Below are positions 51,297 to 60,496 of a stretch of DNA of 64,000 nt, in pieces. The translations under genes and the position numbers were made by a program. Below the pieces are notes generated by a model, which saw nothing but the letters and a program-made list of their open reading frames with translations, was not told where the DNA came from and did no database searches. This DNA comes from JAPUEK01 sp963815355 (GTDB lineage Bacteria; Pseudomonadota; Alphaproteobacteria; Rhodobacterales; Rhodobacteraceae): the NCBI GenBank assembly GCA_963815355.1, contig CAWFGJ010000006.1, positions 62,001 to 126,000 of the forward strand. The letters run 5' to 3'. How positions within the stretch are numbered: the first letter of the stretch is position 1; every line of letters starts with the position of its first letter.

Positions 51297-53390
51297 ATGT
51301 CTTTGCGCCCTTTCCTGATCGGCACCGCCTTTGCGTTGTTGGCGACCACGGCCACGGCGCGGGAGAACTATGCGTTGTTGGTGGGGGCCAGCCAATATCC
51401 GGCGCTGGACGAGAAATACTGGCTCAAAGGGCCGGCCAATGACGTGCAGCTGGTGCGGACCTATCTGGAAACGCAGGCCCCGGTGCCGTTTCCCGCCGAT
51501 CATGTCACCACATTGGCCGACGGGGTGGAAGGGGCCAGCGATCCGACACTGGCAGGCATCCGCACCGCCTTTGCCGATCTGACGGCCAAGGTGCAGCCGG
51601 GCGATTTTGTCTATCTGCACTTTTCCGGCCATGGCACGCAGGCCCCTGCCGCCGATCCCGCGACAGAGTTGGACGGGTTGGATGAATTGTTCCTGCCGCG
51701 CGATATCGGCAGTTGGTCGGACGAGACCGGGCATGTGGAAAACGCGCTGGTCGATGATGAGATCGGCGCGATGATCGACGGGTTGCGCGCCAAAGGGGCG
51801 AATGTCTGGGCGGTGTTTGACAGTTGCCATTCCGGCACGGTGACGCGCGGCGCACCTGACGGCGACGAAGAGGTGCGGACCCGCCAGTTGCCGCCCGAAG
51901 CCTTGGGGCTTGATCCTGAGCAGATGGAGCCTGTGACCCGCGCGTTGCAAGACCCGCGCGCGGCCCCCGATGCGCCCATCGACGCCGCCGATGAGGGCAG
52001 CAAGGGGGGCAGTCTGGTGGCGTTCTTTGCCGCGCAGACCACCGAGGTCACCCCGGAAAAGAACCTGCCCAAGGGCAAGCCGGGGCGCATTCCGCAAGGC
52101 GTGTTCACCTACACGCTGTTTGAGGTATTGGCCGAGCATCCGGGTGCGACCTATGCGCAGGTCGGCCAGGAAGTGCTGCGCAAATACGCCACCAAATCGC
52201 TGGCCCGCACCACACCGCTGTTTGAGGGCAATCTGGACAGCGTCGCCTTTTCCGGCACGCCGGGGGAGCGGGTGGCCCAATGGGCTGCGACGCGGACCGA
52301 TGCGGGCTTTACCTTGCCCGCCGGCAGTCTGCACGGGCTGGCCGAGGGCGATGTGCTGGCGGTGATGGGCAGTGCTGCCGAGGATCTGAAGGAGGCGTTG
52401 GGGTATGTGCAACTGGCGACGGTCGACACCTTTACCGCAACCGCGATCCCTGTTGTGCAAGAGGGCAAGGCTTTGCCCGAAGACCTGCCCAAGGGGCTGA
52501 TGCTGCGCCGCATTGGCAGCAATCTGGACTTTACGTTGACCGTCGCCCTGCCCGAGGCGGGCAGCGCCCCAGCCGAGGCGTTAGTGGCCGCGATGGACCC
52601 GCTCAGCGGGGAAAGCAGCACCCGCATCCGCTATGTGCCCGCCGGGCAGGAGGCCGATCTGCGGCTGGCGGTGATCCCCGACAGCCCGCGCCCGGATGCG
52701 ATCTGGGTGCTGCCGTCAACCGGGTTGGTCGATGATTTGTCCGCCACGCCTTCCGTCTCTACCGCCGACAAGACGGCGGAGGATCTGGGCCTGACGCTGG
52801 CCGACACGATCGGGCGGATGGCACGGGCGATCAACCTGATGAAGATGGCGGGCGCGGTCGGAGCGGGGGGGCTGGATGTAACGGTCAACCTGCTGACCGG
52901 GCCAAACAAGAATGATCTTGTGGCGATGCCCGCGTCGAGCATGCCCCGGCTGGTGCCGGAAGATCAGGTGCATGTGCTGGCCGAAAACCACATGGATATC
53001 CCGGTGGATGTGAACGTGCTGTATATCGGCGCGGATTGGTCGATCACGCATTGGTTCTCGGGGCGGTTGCAGCCGGGCGATACGTTGAAGAAGGGTCTGT
53101 TCAAGATTTCCGACGCGGTGCTGGGCCGCGAGCGGATGGTGATCGTGATGTCACCCGCAGCACCCCAATCGGCGGTCGAAGATCTGAGCTTTCTGGCGCA
53201 GGACAGTCTGGTGTTGACGCGCGAAGTGCCCGGCAGCCCTGCCCCCAAGGGTCTGCGCGCGGCCCTGACCGAGGCGGGCTTTGGCGAGACGACGCGCAGC
53301 GCCACCGCATTGGACGACGACGAGGCCAGCAGCGGCCCCGGCCCCGCCATCGTCGAGCTGGAGCTGATGACGGTGAAGGCTGCGGACTGA
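51297..53390 (+). CDS. Exported caspase-like peptidase (C14, metacaspase-type), copy 2
   Basis: A 697-residue protein with a signal peptide (FALLATTATA/RE) and a p20-type domain (YALLVGASQYPALDEKYWLKG); catalytic His112 (YLHFSGHGTQ), Cys177 (VFDSCHSGT) and Asp175 for an Arg/Lys pocket. The helix after the cysteine runs to SLVAFFAAQTTEVTPEK and FTYTLFEVLAEHPG, as in other C14 proteins. The C-terminal half (VNVLYIGADWSITHWF) matches the DUF4384-like part of the copy at 43331-45367. GAGGAG precedes the ATG. It is convergent with uxuA (9 bases apart). Probably a periplasmic peptidase; the target is unknown. Confidence 0.9.
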   Translation: MSLRPFLIGTAFALLATTATARENYALLVGASQYPALDEKYWLKGPANDVQLVRTYLETQAPVPFPADHVTTLADGVEGASDPTLAGIRTAFADLTAKVQPGDFVYLHFSGHGTQAPAADPATELDGLDELFLPRDIGSWSDETGHVENALVDDEIGAMIDGLRAKGANVWAVFDSCHSGTVTRGAPDGDEEVRTRQLPPEALGLDPEQMEPVTRALQDPRAAPDAPIDAADEGSKGGSLVAFFAAQTTEVTPEKNLPKGKPGRIPQGVFTYTLFEVLAEHPGATYAQVGQEVLRKYATKSLARTTPLFEGNLDSVAFSGTPGERVAQWAATRTDAGFTLPAGSLHGLAEGDVLAVMGSAAEDLKEALGYVQLATVDTFTATAIPVVQEGKALPEDLPKGLMLRRIGSNLDFTLTVALPEAGSAPAEALVAAMDPLSGESSTRIRYVPAGQEADLRLAVIPDSPRPDAIWVLPSTGLVDDLSATPSVSTADKTAEDLGLTLADTIGRMARAINLMKMAGAVGAGGLDVTVNLLTGPNKNDLVAMPASSMPRLVPEDQVHVLAENHMDIPVDVNVLYIGADWSITHWFSGRLQPGDTLKKGLFKISDAVLGRERMVIVMSPAAPQSAVEDLSFLAQDSLVLTREVPGSPAPKGLRAALTEAGFGETTRSATALDDDEASSGPGPAIVELELMTVKAAD

Positions 53391-53399
53391 AGCGCCGGA

Positions 53400-54548
53400 T
53401 CAGGACAGAGCCGTGATCGCCCCGCGCAGTTCCGCCAGCCCGCGCATCCGCCCGATCAGCGAATAGCCGGGCAGGGTTGCCCGGCCCGCGTCCGACAGCA
53501 GCTGATGGCCGTGATCGGGGCGGAAGGGGATGGTGACGCCGCGCCGTGCCTCGGCGGCCATCAGCACGCGGATCACCGCGACCATATCGGTGTCGCCGGT
53601 CAGGTGCGGGGCTTCTTCGAACGAGCCGTCGGGGTCTTTGCGCACATTGCGCAGGTGGGCGAAATGCACCCGGTCGGCAAAGCGCGCAGCGATGGCGGGC
53701 ACGTCATTGGCCGGGTTGGCCCCCAGCGAGCCGGAGCACAGCGTCAGCCCGTTGGCCGGTTCATCGACCGCCCCCAGCACCCAAGCGATATCATCGGCGC
53801 AGGACACGATGCGGGGCAGGCCCAGAATATCGCGCGGCGGGTCGTCGGGATGGACACACAGGCCAATGCCCAGATCGGCAGCGGCGGGGACCACCTCTTG
53901 CAGGAAGCGTTGGTAATGGGCGCGCAGGGTGGCGCGGTCTAGCCCGTCATAGGCCGACAGCGCCCGCGACAGGCCGGAGATGTCGTAGCGGTCAAAGGCG
54001 CCGGGAAGGCCGGACATGATCGAGGCCAGCAAGGTTTCGCGGTCAGCCTCGGTCGCGGATTGGAACCAGACGCTGGCGGCGGTGATCACCTCGGCGGGGT
54101 AGTCGGCCTCGGCCGCGGCGCGGCCCAGCATGTGCAATTCAAACGCGGCCATCTTGGGGGCGGAAAAGCGCAGGCAGGTGCCGCCGCGCGCGACGGGGGC
54201 GGCAAGGTCGGTGCGGGTCCAGTCCAGCAAGGGCATGAAGTTGTAGCAGACCGTCTTGACCCCTTCGGCGGCAAGATTGGCAAGCGACTGACGGTAGGCG
54301 GCAAAAAGCCGGGGCAGATCGCCGGTGCCGCGCTTGATTTCCTCATGCACGGGCAGGCTTTCGACCACGTCCCAGGTAAAGCCTGCCGCCGCGATCTGCG
54401 CCCGGCGGGCCGCGATGGCATCTTGCGGCCAGACCGCGCCATAGGGGATTTCGTGCAGGGCGGTGACAATGCCCGCGGCCCCGGTCTGGGCGATCTCGGC
54501 CAAGGTGATATCGTCAAACTGGCCGAACCAGCGCCAGGTTTCCCTCAT
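53400..54548 (-). CDS. uxuA: Mannonate dehydratase
   Basis: A 382-residue enzyme of the UxuA family (MRETWRWFGQFDDITLAEIA start, GIVTALHEIPYGAVW, LGIGLCVHPDDPP, LCSGSLGANPANDVP, HFAHLRNV and the C-terminal IPFRPDHGHQLL). It dehydrates D-mannonate to 2-keto-3-deoxy-D-gluconate. It is the last gene of the uronate operon, overlapping the RraA-like gene by ATGA (54545-54548). In a pathway with alginate lyase it would take mannonate from mannuronate or glucuronate into the same KDG pool. Confidence 0.95.
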   Translation of the reverse strand: MRETWRWFGQFDDITLAEIAQTGAAGIVTALHEIPYGAVWPQDAIAARRAQIAAAGFTWDVVESLPVHEEIKRGTGDLPRLFAAYRQSLANLAAEGVKTVCYNFMPLLDWTRTDLAAPVARGGTCLRFSAPKMAAFELHMLGRAAAEADYPAEVITAASVWFQSATEADRETLLASIMSGLPGAFDRYDISGLSRALSAYDGLDRATLRAHYQRFLQEVVPAAADLGIGLCVHPDDPPRDILGLPRIVSCADDIAWVLGAVDEPANGLTLCSGSLGANPANDVPAIAARFADRVHFAHLRNVRKDPDGSFEEAPHLTGDTDMVAVIRVLMAAEARRGVTIPFRPDHGHQLLSDAGRATLPGYSLIGRMRGLAELRGAITALS

Positions 54549-55309
54549 GTTTTTGCGGGCCTTTTGTTGCTTTGCCACTGTTCAAAACGGGCAAGCGTTT
54601 CGGGGTTGGTCGGGGGATAAAGGCCGATGATCGGCACGCCGCGCAGGACCTCTTCCAGAACAAAGGCCTCAAAGGTCTCCATCGGGACGGTCTCGGCGGC
54701 GATGGCGTCGGCAAGATGGCGGGGGATGACCATCACCCCGTCGCCGTCGCCCAGAACGATATCGCCGGGATAGACCGCTACCCCGCCGCAGCCGATGGGC
54801 AGGCCGATGTCAACGGCGTGGTGTTTGGTCAGGTTGGTGGGGGCCGACGGTTTTGCGGCAAAGACCGGCATGGCAAGGGCCGCCGCCCCCGCTGCGTCAC
54901 GAATGCCGCCGTCGGTCACCACCCCTGCCCCGCCGCGCACCTGCAGGCGCGTCAGCAGGATCGACCCGGCCGAAGCAGCCGAGGCATCGCCGCGGCAATC
55001 CATGACCAGCACCGCCCCTTCGGGACAGGTTTCAATGGCCACACGCTGCGGGTGGTCGGGTTCGCGAAAGGCCTCCATCGGATCGGTGTCTTCGCGGGCG
55101 GGGATATAGCGCAGCGTAAAGGCCGGACCGACCATCGTGGGTGCGCCGGCGCGCAGGGGCAGCACCCCCTGCACATAGCAGTTCCGGTAGCCGCGCTTGT
55201 ACAGCAGCGTCGCCACAGAGGCGGTGCTGGCGCGGGCCAGACGCGGCAGGGTGTCGGGATGCAGGGGCACGTCCTGCGGTGGTTTCGGGTTTGCCACGGG
55301 AGACTCCAT
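54545..55309 (-). CDS. RraA/HMG-aldolase-family protein
   Basis: A 254-residue member of the RraA-like family that includes 4-hydroxy-4-methyl-2-oxoglutarate and related aldolases. Recognisable segments are LVMDCRGDASAASAG (AVLVMDCRGDASAAS), VVTDGGIRDA and the C-terminal PGDIVLGDGDGVMVIPR. It probably acts as a class II aldolase or lyase on a keto acid; RNase E inhibition by true RraA is less likely in a sugar operon. The ATG at 55309 is used; a GTG 12 bases inside has a better-spaced GGAG and could be the real start. It is coupled to uxuA. Confidence 0.85.
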   Translation of the reverse strand: MESPVANPKPPQDVPLHPDTLPRLARASTASVATLLYKRGYRNCYVQGVLPLRAGAPTMVGPAFTLRYIPAREDTDPMEAFREPDHPQRVAIETCPEGAVLVMDCRGDASAASAGSILLTRLQVRGGAGVVTDGGIRDAAGAAALAMPVFAAKPSAPTNLTKHHAVDIGLPIGCGGVAVYPGDIVLGDGDGVMVIPRHLADAIAAETVPMETFEAFVLEEVLRGVPIIGLYPPTNPETLARFEQWQSNKRPAKT

Positions 55310-55415
55310 TGCTTTGGGCCAGATTGGCCCATGTCAGACCACCCGCCCTGTCAGGGCAAGGGGGTGATCCGGGGGCGGCGCGTTTTACCGAGGCGGGCCG
55401 CCGTTTGCGGTGACC

Positions 55416-55727
55416 TTACAGAAAGTCATCCCGGCGGGGGGTGAAGCAATCCACCAGCATCCCCGCCGCCAGACAAAGGCAGCCGTGGGTCTGGCCCGAG
55501 GGCACGACAAAGCTGTCGCCGGGCCCGACCTCACGCACCTCATCGCCCAGAAAAAAGCGGAAACGCCCGCTTTTGACATAGGTTGATTGCACATGCGGGT
55601 GGCTGTGCAGAGCGCCTTCGGCCCCGGCGGCGTCAAAGCGGAAGGCCACGACCATCAGGTCGGGGTGATCCGCCAAGACTTGCCGAGAGACGCTCTCGCC
55701 GGTCTTCACGATCGGAAAGTTGCTCAT
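55416..55727 (-). CDS. KdgF-like cupin
   Basis: A 103-residue single cupin with the metal motif HxHxxxQ (His41, His43, Gln47) and His81 (SGQTHG). KdgF proteins speed ring opening of the unsaturated uronates released by pectate and alginate lyases. The position right after the SDR and PL15-like lyase genes supports this. The start follows GGAG about 10 bases upstream. A simple sugar-binding cupin is the alternative. Confidence 0.82.
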   Translation of the reverse strand: MSNFPIVKTGESVSRQVLADHPDLMVVAFRFDAAGAEGALHSHPHVQSTYVKSGRFRFFLGDEVREVGPGDSFVVPSGQTHGCLCLAAGMLVDCFTPRRDDFL

Positions 55728-55748
55728 CTTGGGTGTTCTCCGTGCCGC

Positions 55749-56492
55749 TTAGCTGAACAGCATACCACCGTTGATGTCGATATTCGCCCCGGTAATGAAG
55801 GCCGAGGCATCGCTGGCCAGGAACAGCACCAGTTCGGCGATGTCGTCGGGCGTGCCTTGGCGCTTGACCGGCGAGGCGGCCTCGACGTTGCGGCGGACCT
55901 CATCCTTGGTGTGGATGTTGTGGAAATCGGTGTCGATCATGCCGGGGCACAGGGCGTTGACGCGGATGTTGGGGCCAAGCTCTTTGGCCAGACCGCGGGT
56001 CATGGTCATCACCGCCCCTTTGGAGGCGCCGTAAGCGACCGAGCCCGGCCCGCCGCCGTCGCGCCCGGCTTGGCTGGCAAGGTTCACGATGGTGCCTGAG
56101 GTGATGTGCGGCAGGCAGGCTTTGACCATCAGGAAGGTGCTGGTCAGGTTCAGGTCCATCACGGCCTGCCAGTGTTCCAGCGACATTTCCGAGATCTTTT
56201 TGCGCGCGATCAGGCCGCCGGTGTTGTTGACCAGAATGTCCACGCCGCCGAATGCCTTGACGGTCTGCGCCACCAGCGCATCAACGCCCGTCTGGCTGTT
56301 CAGATCGCCTTGCAGGGCAAAGGCCTTGCCGCCCATCGCCTTGATCTCGGCCACGGCGGCATCCGCCCCGGCAGAGCTGGAGAAGTAGTTGATCGCGACA
56401 TTGGCCCCGGCCTTGGCCAGACGGACCGCGCAAGCCCGCCCGATATCGCGGCCGCCGCCGGTGACGATTGCGGTTTTGCCTTTGAGTTCCAT
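55749..56492 (-). CDS. SDR oxidoreductase, probable 4-deoxy-5-hexulose uronate reductase
   Basis: A 247-residue short-chain dehydrogenase: cofactor loop VTGGGRDIGR (residues 10-19), NNTGG, catalytic Ser in LASQAGR, and YGASKG with Tyr/Lys. It resembles FabG/KduD proteins. Within a lyase operon it most likely reduces the 4-deoxy-hexulose uronate from alginate to 2-keto-3-deoxygluconate. A GGAAGG site precedes the ATG. The exact substrate cannot be set from sequence alone. Confidence 0.87.
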   Translation of the reverse strand: MELKGKTAIVTGGGRDIGRACAVRLAKAGANVAINYFSSSAGADAAVAEIKAMGGKAFALQGDLNSQTGVDALVAQTVKAFGGVDILVNNTGGLIARKKISEMSLEHWQAVMDLNLTSTFLMVKACLPHITSGTIVNLASQAGRDGGGPGSVAYGASKGAVMTMTRGLAKELGPNIRVNALCPGMIDTDFHNIHTKDEVRRNVEAASPVKRQGTPDDIAELVLFLASDASAFITGANIDINGGMLFS

Positions 56493-56512
56493 AGGATTTC
56501 CTTCCTGAAGTG

Positions 56513-58852
56513 TCAGTTGGCCGGCGTTGTGCCGACATCGAATGTTTTTGGGACCACAACCTTGAAAGACCGATCCTGTGCGTCGTTGAAATACAGGTCG
56601 CAGTCATAGCCTTGGTCGTCGAGAAAGGTGAAAACCCGCCGGGGCGCGGCCAGAGGATAGGGCACAAGCAGCGTCGCAATCCGGTGGCGGGTGGCCTTGG
56701 GGAAGGCCATGGTCAGGCAGGTGCTGACGGGAAGGCCTGCGATCTCGGCCGGGTCGACGCCGGCAAAGCCGGTCTGTTGGGTCAGAACGGGCGCCCCCGC
56801 TTCGGACCATAAGACCTGCCCGTAAAAGCCCGCCCGGTCACCCAGATAGCGGAAGGTGCTGTGGCCCAGCGTCATCGGGGCATTGGCGTGCAACAGCCAG
56901 TCCACCGAAACCGGTTCGGTCGCGTCGATGCTGTCGACAAAGACGAAGTATTCGTTGTTCACGAAATACACTTCGCGCTGGACGGAGGTGATCTCGGGCG
57001 ACAGGATGCGATAGGCCGCCGTTGCATCGCCCTTGATGTAGATGTGATCGCCCCGATCCTCGGCCGCGTCGATGCGCCCGGTGGATTGCATGGCAAGGGC
57101 CTTGTCCTTGTCGGCGTATTGGCCTTTGCCGTTGATCAGGATGGCATTTTTCGACCGGGTTTGACGGCGCCAGCCTTGGTGCATGGAGCTGTTGAACGCG
57201 ACGTAATGGCCCGACTGGATCGCCAGATCTTCGCCAAAGGCGGCAAGGCAAAAGGCGTTCTGGTCGCCGTGGCTATGGCTGACAGAGCCATAGGGCGAGG
57301 ATTTCATCACGAACTGGATGTGGTTTTCCGGGTCTTGCATCCGGTGCTGGATCGCCGCCCAGCCGATGCCCTTGAACCAACGGAAGCGGTCGGTATCGGC
57401 GGGGGGAACGGCGGCGACCTGCGGAAAATCGGTGCGGTAGGTCAGCTCATCAAAGTTGAAATCCCACCAGCCCCAGTTGTAGAACGCCTTTTCGGTGCCG
57501 GGATTGCAGCGTTTGATCTGGTCATAATACCACTGATAGGCGCCGTTGCCGGTAACGCCTGCAAACTGGCGCAGGTTGTAGCCGATCTTGACCGCGGGCA
57601 GATCGCCCATGGTGCTGTCGTCGCCAAAGGTGGCGCGGCGGGTGTCGGGGGCTTTGGTGTAAAGCGGGAAATCCCCGGTCTTCTGGAAGAAGGGCCGCTG
57701 GTAAAGGTCGATCCCGGCATAGCCTTTCAAAAGGTTCGCGGCATCGACCAGATAGGCCATGCCGGTCATCCAGTAATGCGGCCCTTCGGCCCAGCCGCCA
57801 TCGGCATCACCCCAAGGCGAATAGACGGTGAACAGGAATTCGGCCGCGTAGTGAAGCCAGTCTTCGGCCTCGGGCGCGTCGTCCAGCAGGGCGATGCTGG
57901 CCGGGATCAGCACGGCAGACACGGCGCGGACCGCGTGGCTGTCGAAGGGAAAGAGGTGGATCTTGGCGTGTTTGATCAGGTGATCCGCCGTCTGGCGGGT
58001 GCGGGCCAGAAGGGCATCGCGCACCAGCGTCCGTTCGTCATCGGACAACTGATCGTGCAGCCAGTCATAGCCCCAGGCCAGCGCAAGGTTCACCCTGAAC
58101 GCCCATTCGTCCGTATAGGCGCGTGAGGTGGTGCCTGCGGGGTTCCAGCGCGCGGCCTCCAGCAGCCAGTCCTTGGCGCGGGCCAGCATGGCGGCGTCTT
58201 GGGTGACCTGCCCGCCGACGGCCAGATGCCGGATCGCGTAAAGCAGTTCCTGACAGTCGATATAGGTCTGACGCCAGATCGAGGCGATGCGTTTGTGGTC
58301 GGGATAGCCCGCCGGTTCAGCCATGACGGGGCGGTCCATCCACGGCAGGACGGATTGGTCAAAGAAGGTGGACCATGTGCAATGGGACGGATCGGCAGCG
58401 ATGGCCTTGCGGAAACCGGGCAGGCGGTCAGGTGTCATCCACAGGCGCGGGTGGCTGCGGGTCGCGGCGGCAAAGCGGGTGTCGCGGGCGGGCAGCGGGG
58501 TTTCGGGCAGGCCGGCGGGCAGATGGAAGGCGCGCGGCGCGCTCCACCCCGTGGCGGGGGCCCCGGTGGCGGGGTCGCAGACCGCGTAGGACCAATGGTA
58601 ATCGCCGGGGGCAAGGGGGCGGTCGGGCGTGAAGAAGTTCAGGGCGATCCGCGAAAAGACCAGCGTGTCCTTGGCCGGAAAGGCCGCATCGGAAGAAATC
58701 CGCAGGACATAAAGCGCCTCTTCCTCGATCACCGGAAGCCAGGTGAAACGGGGCGGGTTTTCGACCAGAACGCTGCCCTGATCGGGTGCATATTGGATGG
58801 TCAGGCGGCCCGTGCGGGGGCTGTCGAGCGCGGGGAGTGTCTTGCCGGGCAT
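56513..58852 (-). CDS. Oligo-alginate exolyase, PL15-like (heparinase II/III fold)
   Basis: A 779-residue enzyme with an N-terminal beta domain (FTWLPVIEEEALYVLRIS), an alpha/alpha toroid (YIDCQELLYAIRHLAVGG, FRVNLALAWGYDWLHDQL, DGGWAEGPHYWMTGMAYL) and a C-terminal heparinase II/III-type beta-sandwich (MKSSPYGSVSHSHGDQNAF, with likely catalytic His). Length and plan match the exo-type alginate lyase of Agrobacterium (Atu3025). No signal peptide, so it acts in the cytoplasm on imported oligo-uronates. The start at 58852 is taken as the family-like N-terminus. It sits between the SBP and SDR genes, as expected for a complete alginate catabolic operon. Confidence 0.9.
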   Translation of the reverse strand: MPGKTLPALDSPRTGRLTIQYAPDQGSVLVENPPRFTWLPVIEEEALYVLRISSDAAFPAKDTLVFSRIALNFFTPDRPLAPGDYHWSYAVCDPATGAPATGWSAPRAFHLPAGLPETPLPARDTRFAAATRSHPRLWMTPDRLPGFRKAIAADPSHCTWSTFFDQSVLPWMDRPVMAEPAGYPDHKRIASIWRQTYIDCQELLYAIRHLAVGGQVTQDAAMLARAKDWLLEAARWNPAGTTSRAYTDEWAFRVNLALAWGYDWLHDQLSDDERTLVRDALLARTRQTADHLIKHAKIHLFPFDSHAVRAVSAVLIPASIALLDDAPEAEDWLHYAAEFLFTVYSPWGDADGGWAEGPHYWMTGMAYLVDAANLLKGYAGIDLYQRPFFQKTGDFPLYTKAPDTRRATFGDDSTMGDLPAVKIGYNLRQFAGVTGNGAYQWYYDQIKRCNPGTEKAFYNWGWWDFNFDELTYRTDFPQVAAVPPADTDRFRWFKGIGWAAIQHRMQDPENHIQFVMKSSPYGSVSHSHGDQNAFCLAAFGEDLAIQSGHYVAFNSSMHQGWRRQTRSKNAILINGKGQYADKDKALAMQSTGRIDAAEDRGDHIYIKGDATAAYRILSPEITSVQREVYFVNNEYFVFVDSIDATEPVSVDWLLHANAPMTLGHSTFRYLGDRAGFYGQVLWSEAGAPVLTQQTGFAGVDPAEIAGLPVSTCLTMAFPKATRHRIATLLVPYPLAAPRRVFTFLDDQGYDCDLYFNDAQDRSFKVVVPKTFDVGTTPAN

Positions 58853-58920
58853 CGGGGTTTCTCTGTTCTGAATGGGGGGGTGGCAGAGCGGGGCCGCATG
58901 ACCCCGCTCTGCGCCATCGG

Positions 58921-60468
58921 TCAGCCGTACTGGCGCTTGTAGGCGGCGTTCATGACCTCGATCACGTCCTGGTAGCCCATCTTGTCCAGCGTCTTGACGT
59001 AGTCGTCCCAATCGGCGGTGACATTGCCGGTGCCAAGGATCCACGCTTGCTGACGTTCCAGCATGTAGGTCCGCAGGGACGGCCAGTACTTGTCATAAAC
59101 GGCCTGTTCTTCCTGATTGAAGGCCACGCCAAGGAACTGGTCGATCAGCAGGTCATTGGCCTTGTAAAGCTCAATCCCGTCGCGGGCGGCTTGCGAGGTC
59201 CACTGCCATTCGTAGCGGTAGTCCTGCCAGAAGCCGCGCTGGATCTGGGCGCCGACCAGATACATCTGGCTGTTCACGGCCTGATCGCTGGTCAGCACCT
59301 CGGGCTTGTAGGTCGGTTCGCCGTTGACCATGTCCCAGGTCTGGCCCTCGACCCCGAAGTTGGCCAGATTGCGGCCCTCTTCGGTGAACCAGAAGTCGAA
59401 ATACTTGATCGTCTCGATCACATGCTGGTTCTGATAGCTGATCGCCCAGCCATCGGGCTTGATCGGGATGCGGCGGTGCTCTTCCATCCGCACGCCTTTG
59501 GCCGAGGCCGGGGGCAGGAAGGGGATGAAGTTCAGCCCCGGCACCTTGTCGGCCAGCGCCTCGTTATAGCCCGAGGTAGAGGCGAACCAGTCATGGGTCG
59601 ACCCGCCAAGGTTTTCCGACAGCAGGTAATCGCGGGCGGACGAGCCACGGGTGTAGATTTCAGGGTCAATCAGGCCTTCGGCATACCATTCGGCAACATG
59701 GGCCAGCGCATCACGGTAGGCTTCTTGCGCATAGGGGTGGACGACGCCTGCATCCGCGCTGACGTAGAAGTCGTGGTAGGTGTCCGACCCGGAGGACCGC
59801 GCATCCCACAGGGTCAGCAGGCGGGCAACCTCTTCCCACTGGCGGGCGAAATAGGGGACTTCGTCCTTGAGCCCGTTGCCGTTCGGGTCCTGATCACGGA
59901 AGGCGACCAGAACGTCGTGGAATTCATCGACGTTTTGCGGCTGTTTCAGGCCCAGTTTGTCCAGCCAATCCTGACGGATATACCAAGCGCGGCCAAATTC
60001 GCCGTCGGGCAGATAGGGGATGTAGTAATAGTTGCCGTCATAGGCCGAGATCGCCTGTTGCAGGCCGGGGTGGCTGTCCCAGAAGGCCTGAATATGCGGG
60101 GCGTGTTCCTTGACAAGATCATTGAGCGGCAGGAACGCGCCTTGAGGCCCGTATTGGTTCACGGGTTGCTGCACCATGTGGCCGCCGACGATGTCGGGCA
60201 TGGAGCCTTGGGCGATCAGCAGGTTCATCGCCTCGGAACTGTCGGTGCTGTTGCGACCGGCGGTGGCGTCTTTCAGGTGGATGCCGGTCATCTCGCTGGC
60301 GGCTTTCTCGACGGGGTAGTTCTCGTCGTAGCCTTGGGCGCGGGGCCAGTGCATGTGGATGGTCAGTTCCAGCGGTTCGGTGACAACCTTCAGGTGGTCA
60401 TCCGCCAGAGCGGGTGCGGTCATCGCGGTTGTGCCGAGAATGCCGAGTGCCAGTGTAAACTTACGCAT
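58921..60468 (-). CDS. Alginate-type solute-binding protein (AlgQ-like)
   Basis: A 515-residue periplasmic binding protein: signal peptide (TAMTAPALA/DD) and SBP family 1 fold. Residues 192-203 (DQDPNGNGLKDE) form an EF-hand-like calcium site in the place seen in AlgQ1/AlgQ2 of Sphingomonas A1. The start at 60468 is fixed by a strong GAGGAGGAG site; the open frame runs 15 codons further. It binds oligo-alginate and hands it to the permeases encoded upstream. Lipo-oligosaccharide binding by related LplA proteins is the alternative. Confidence 0.91.
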   Translation of the reverse strand: MRKFTLALGILGTTAMTAPALADDHLKVVTEPLELTIHMHWPRAQGYDENYPVEKAASEMTGIHLKDATAGRNSTDSSEAMNLLIAQGSMPDIVGGHMVQQPVNQYGPQGAFLPLNDLVKEHAPHIQAFWDSHPGLQQAISAYDGNYYYIPYLPDGEFGRAWYIRQDWLDKLGLKQPQNVDEFHDVLVAFRDQDPNGNGLKDEVPYFARQWEEVARLLTLWDARSSGSDTYHDFYVSADAGVVHPYAQEAYRDALAHVAEWYAEGLIDPEIYTRGSSARDYLLSENLGGSTHDWFASTSGYNEALADKVPGLNFIPFLPPASAKGVRMEEHRRIPIKPDGWAISYQNQHVIETIKYFDFWFTEEGRNLANFGVEGQTWDMVNGEPTYKPEVLTSDQAVNSQMYLVGAQIQRGFWQDYRYEWQWTSQAARDGIELYKANDLLIDQFLGVAFNQEEQAVYDKYWPSLRTYMLERQQAWILGTGNVTADWDDYVKTLDKMGYQDVIEVMNAAYKRQYG

Positions 60469-60496
60469 ATTCTCCTCCTCCGTTTTGCGTGTTCCG

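Noticed and set aside
41482..53390. Classification of the caspase locus as a cytoplasmic anti-phage system (caspase-gasdermin or CBASS-like)
   Set aside because: All proteases, both caspases and the patatin carry export or lipoprotein signals, and no gasdermin, nucleotide cyclase or STAND ATPase is present.
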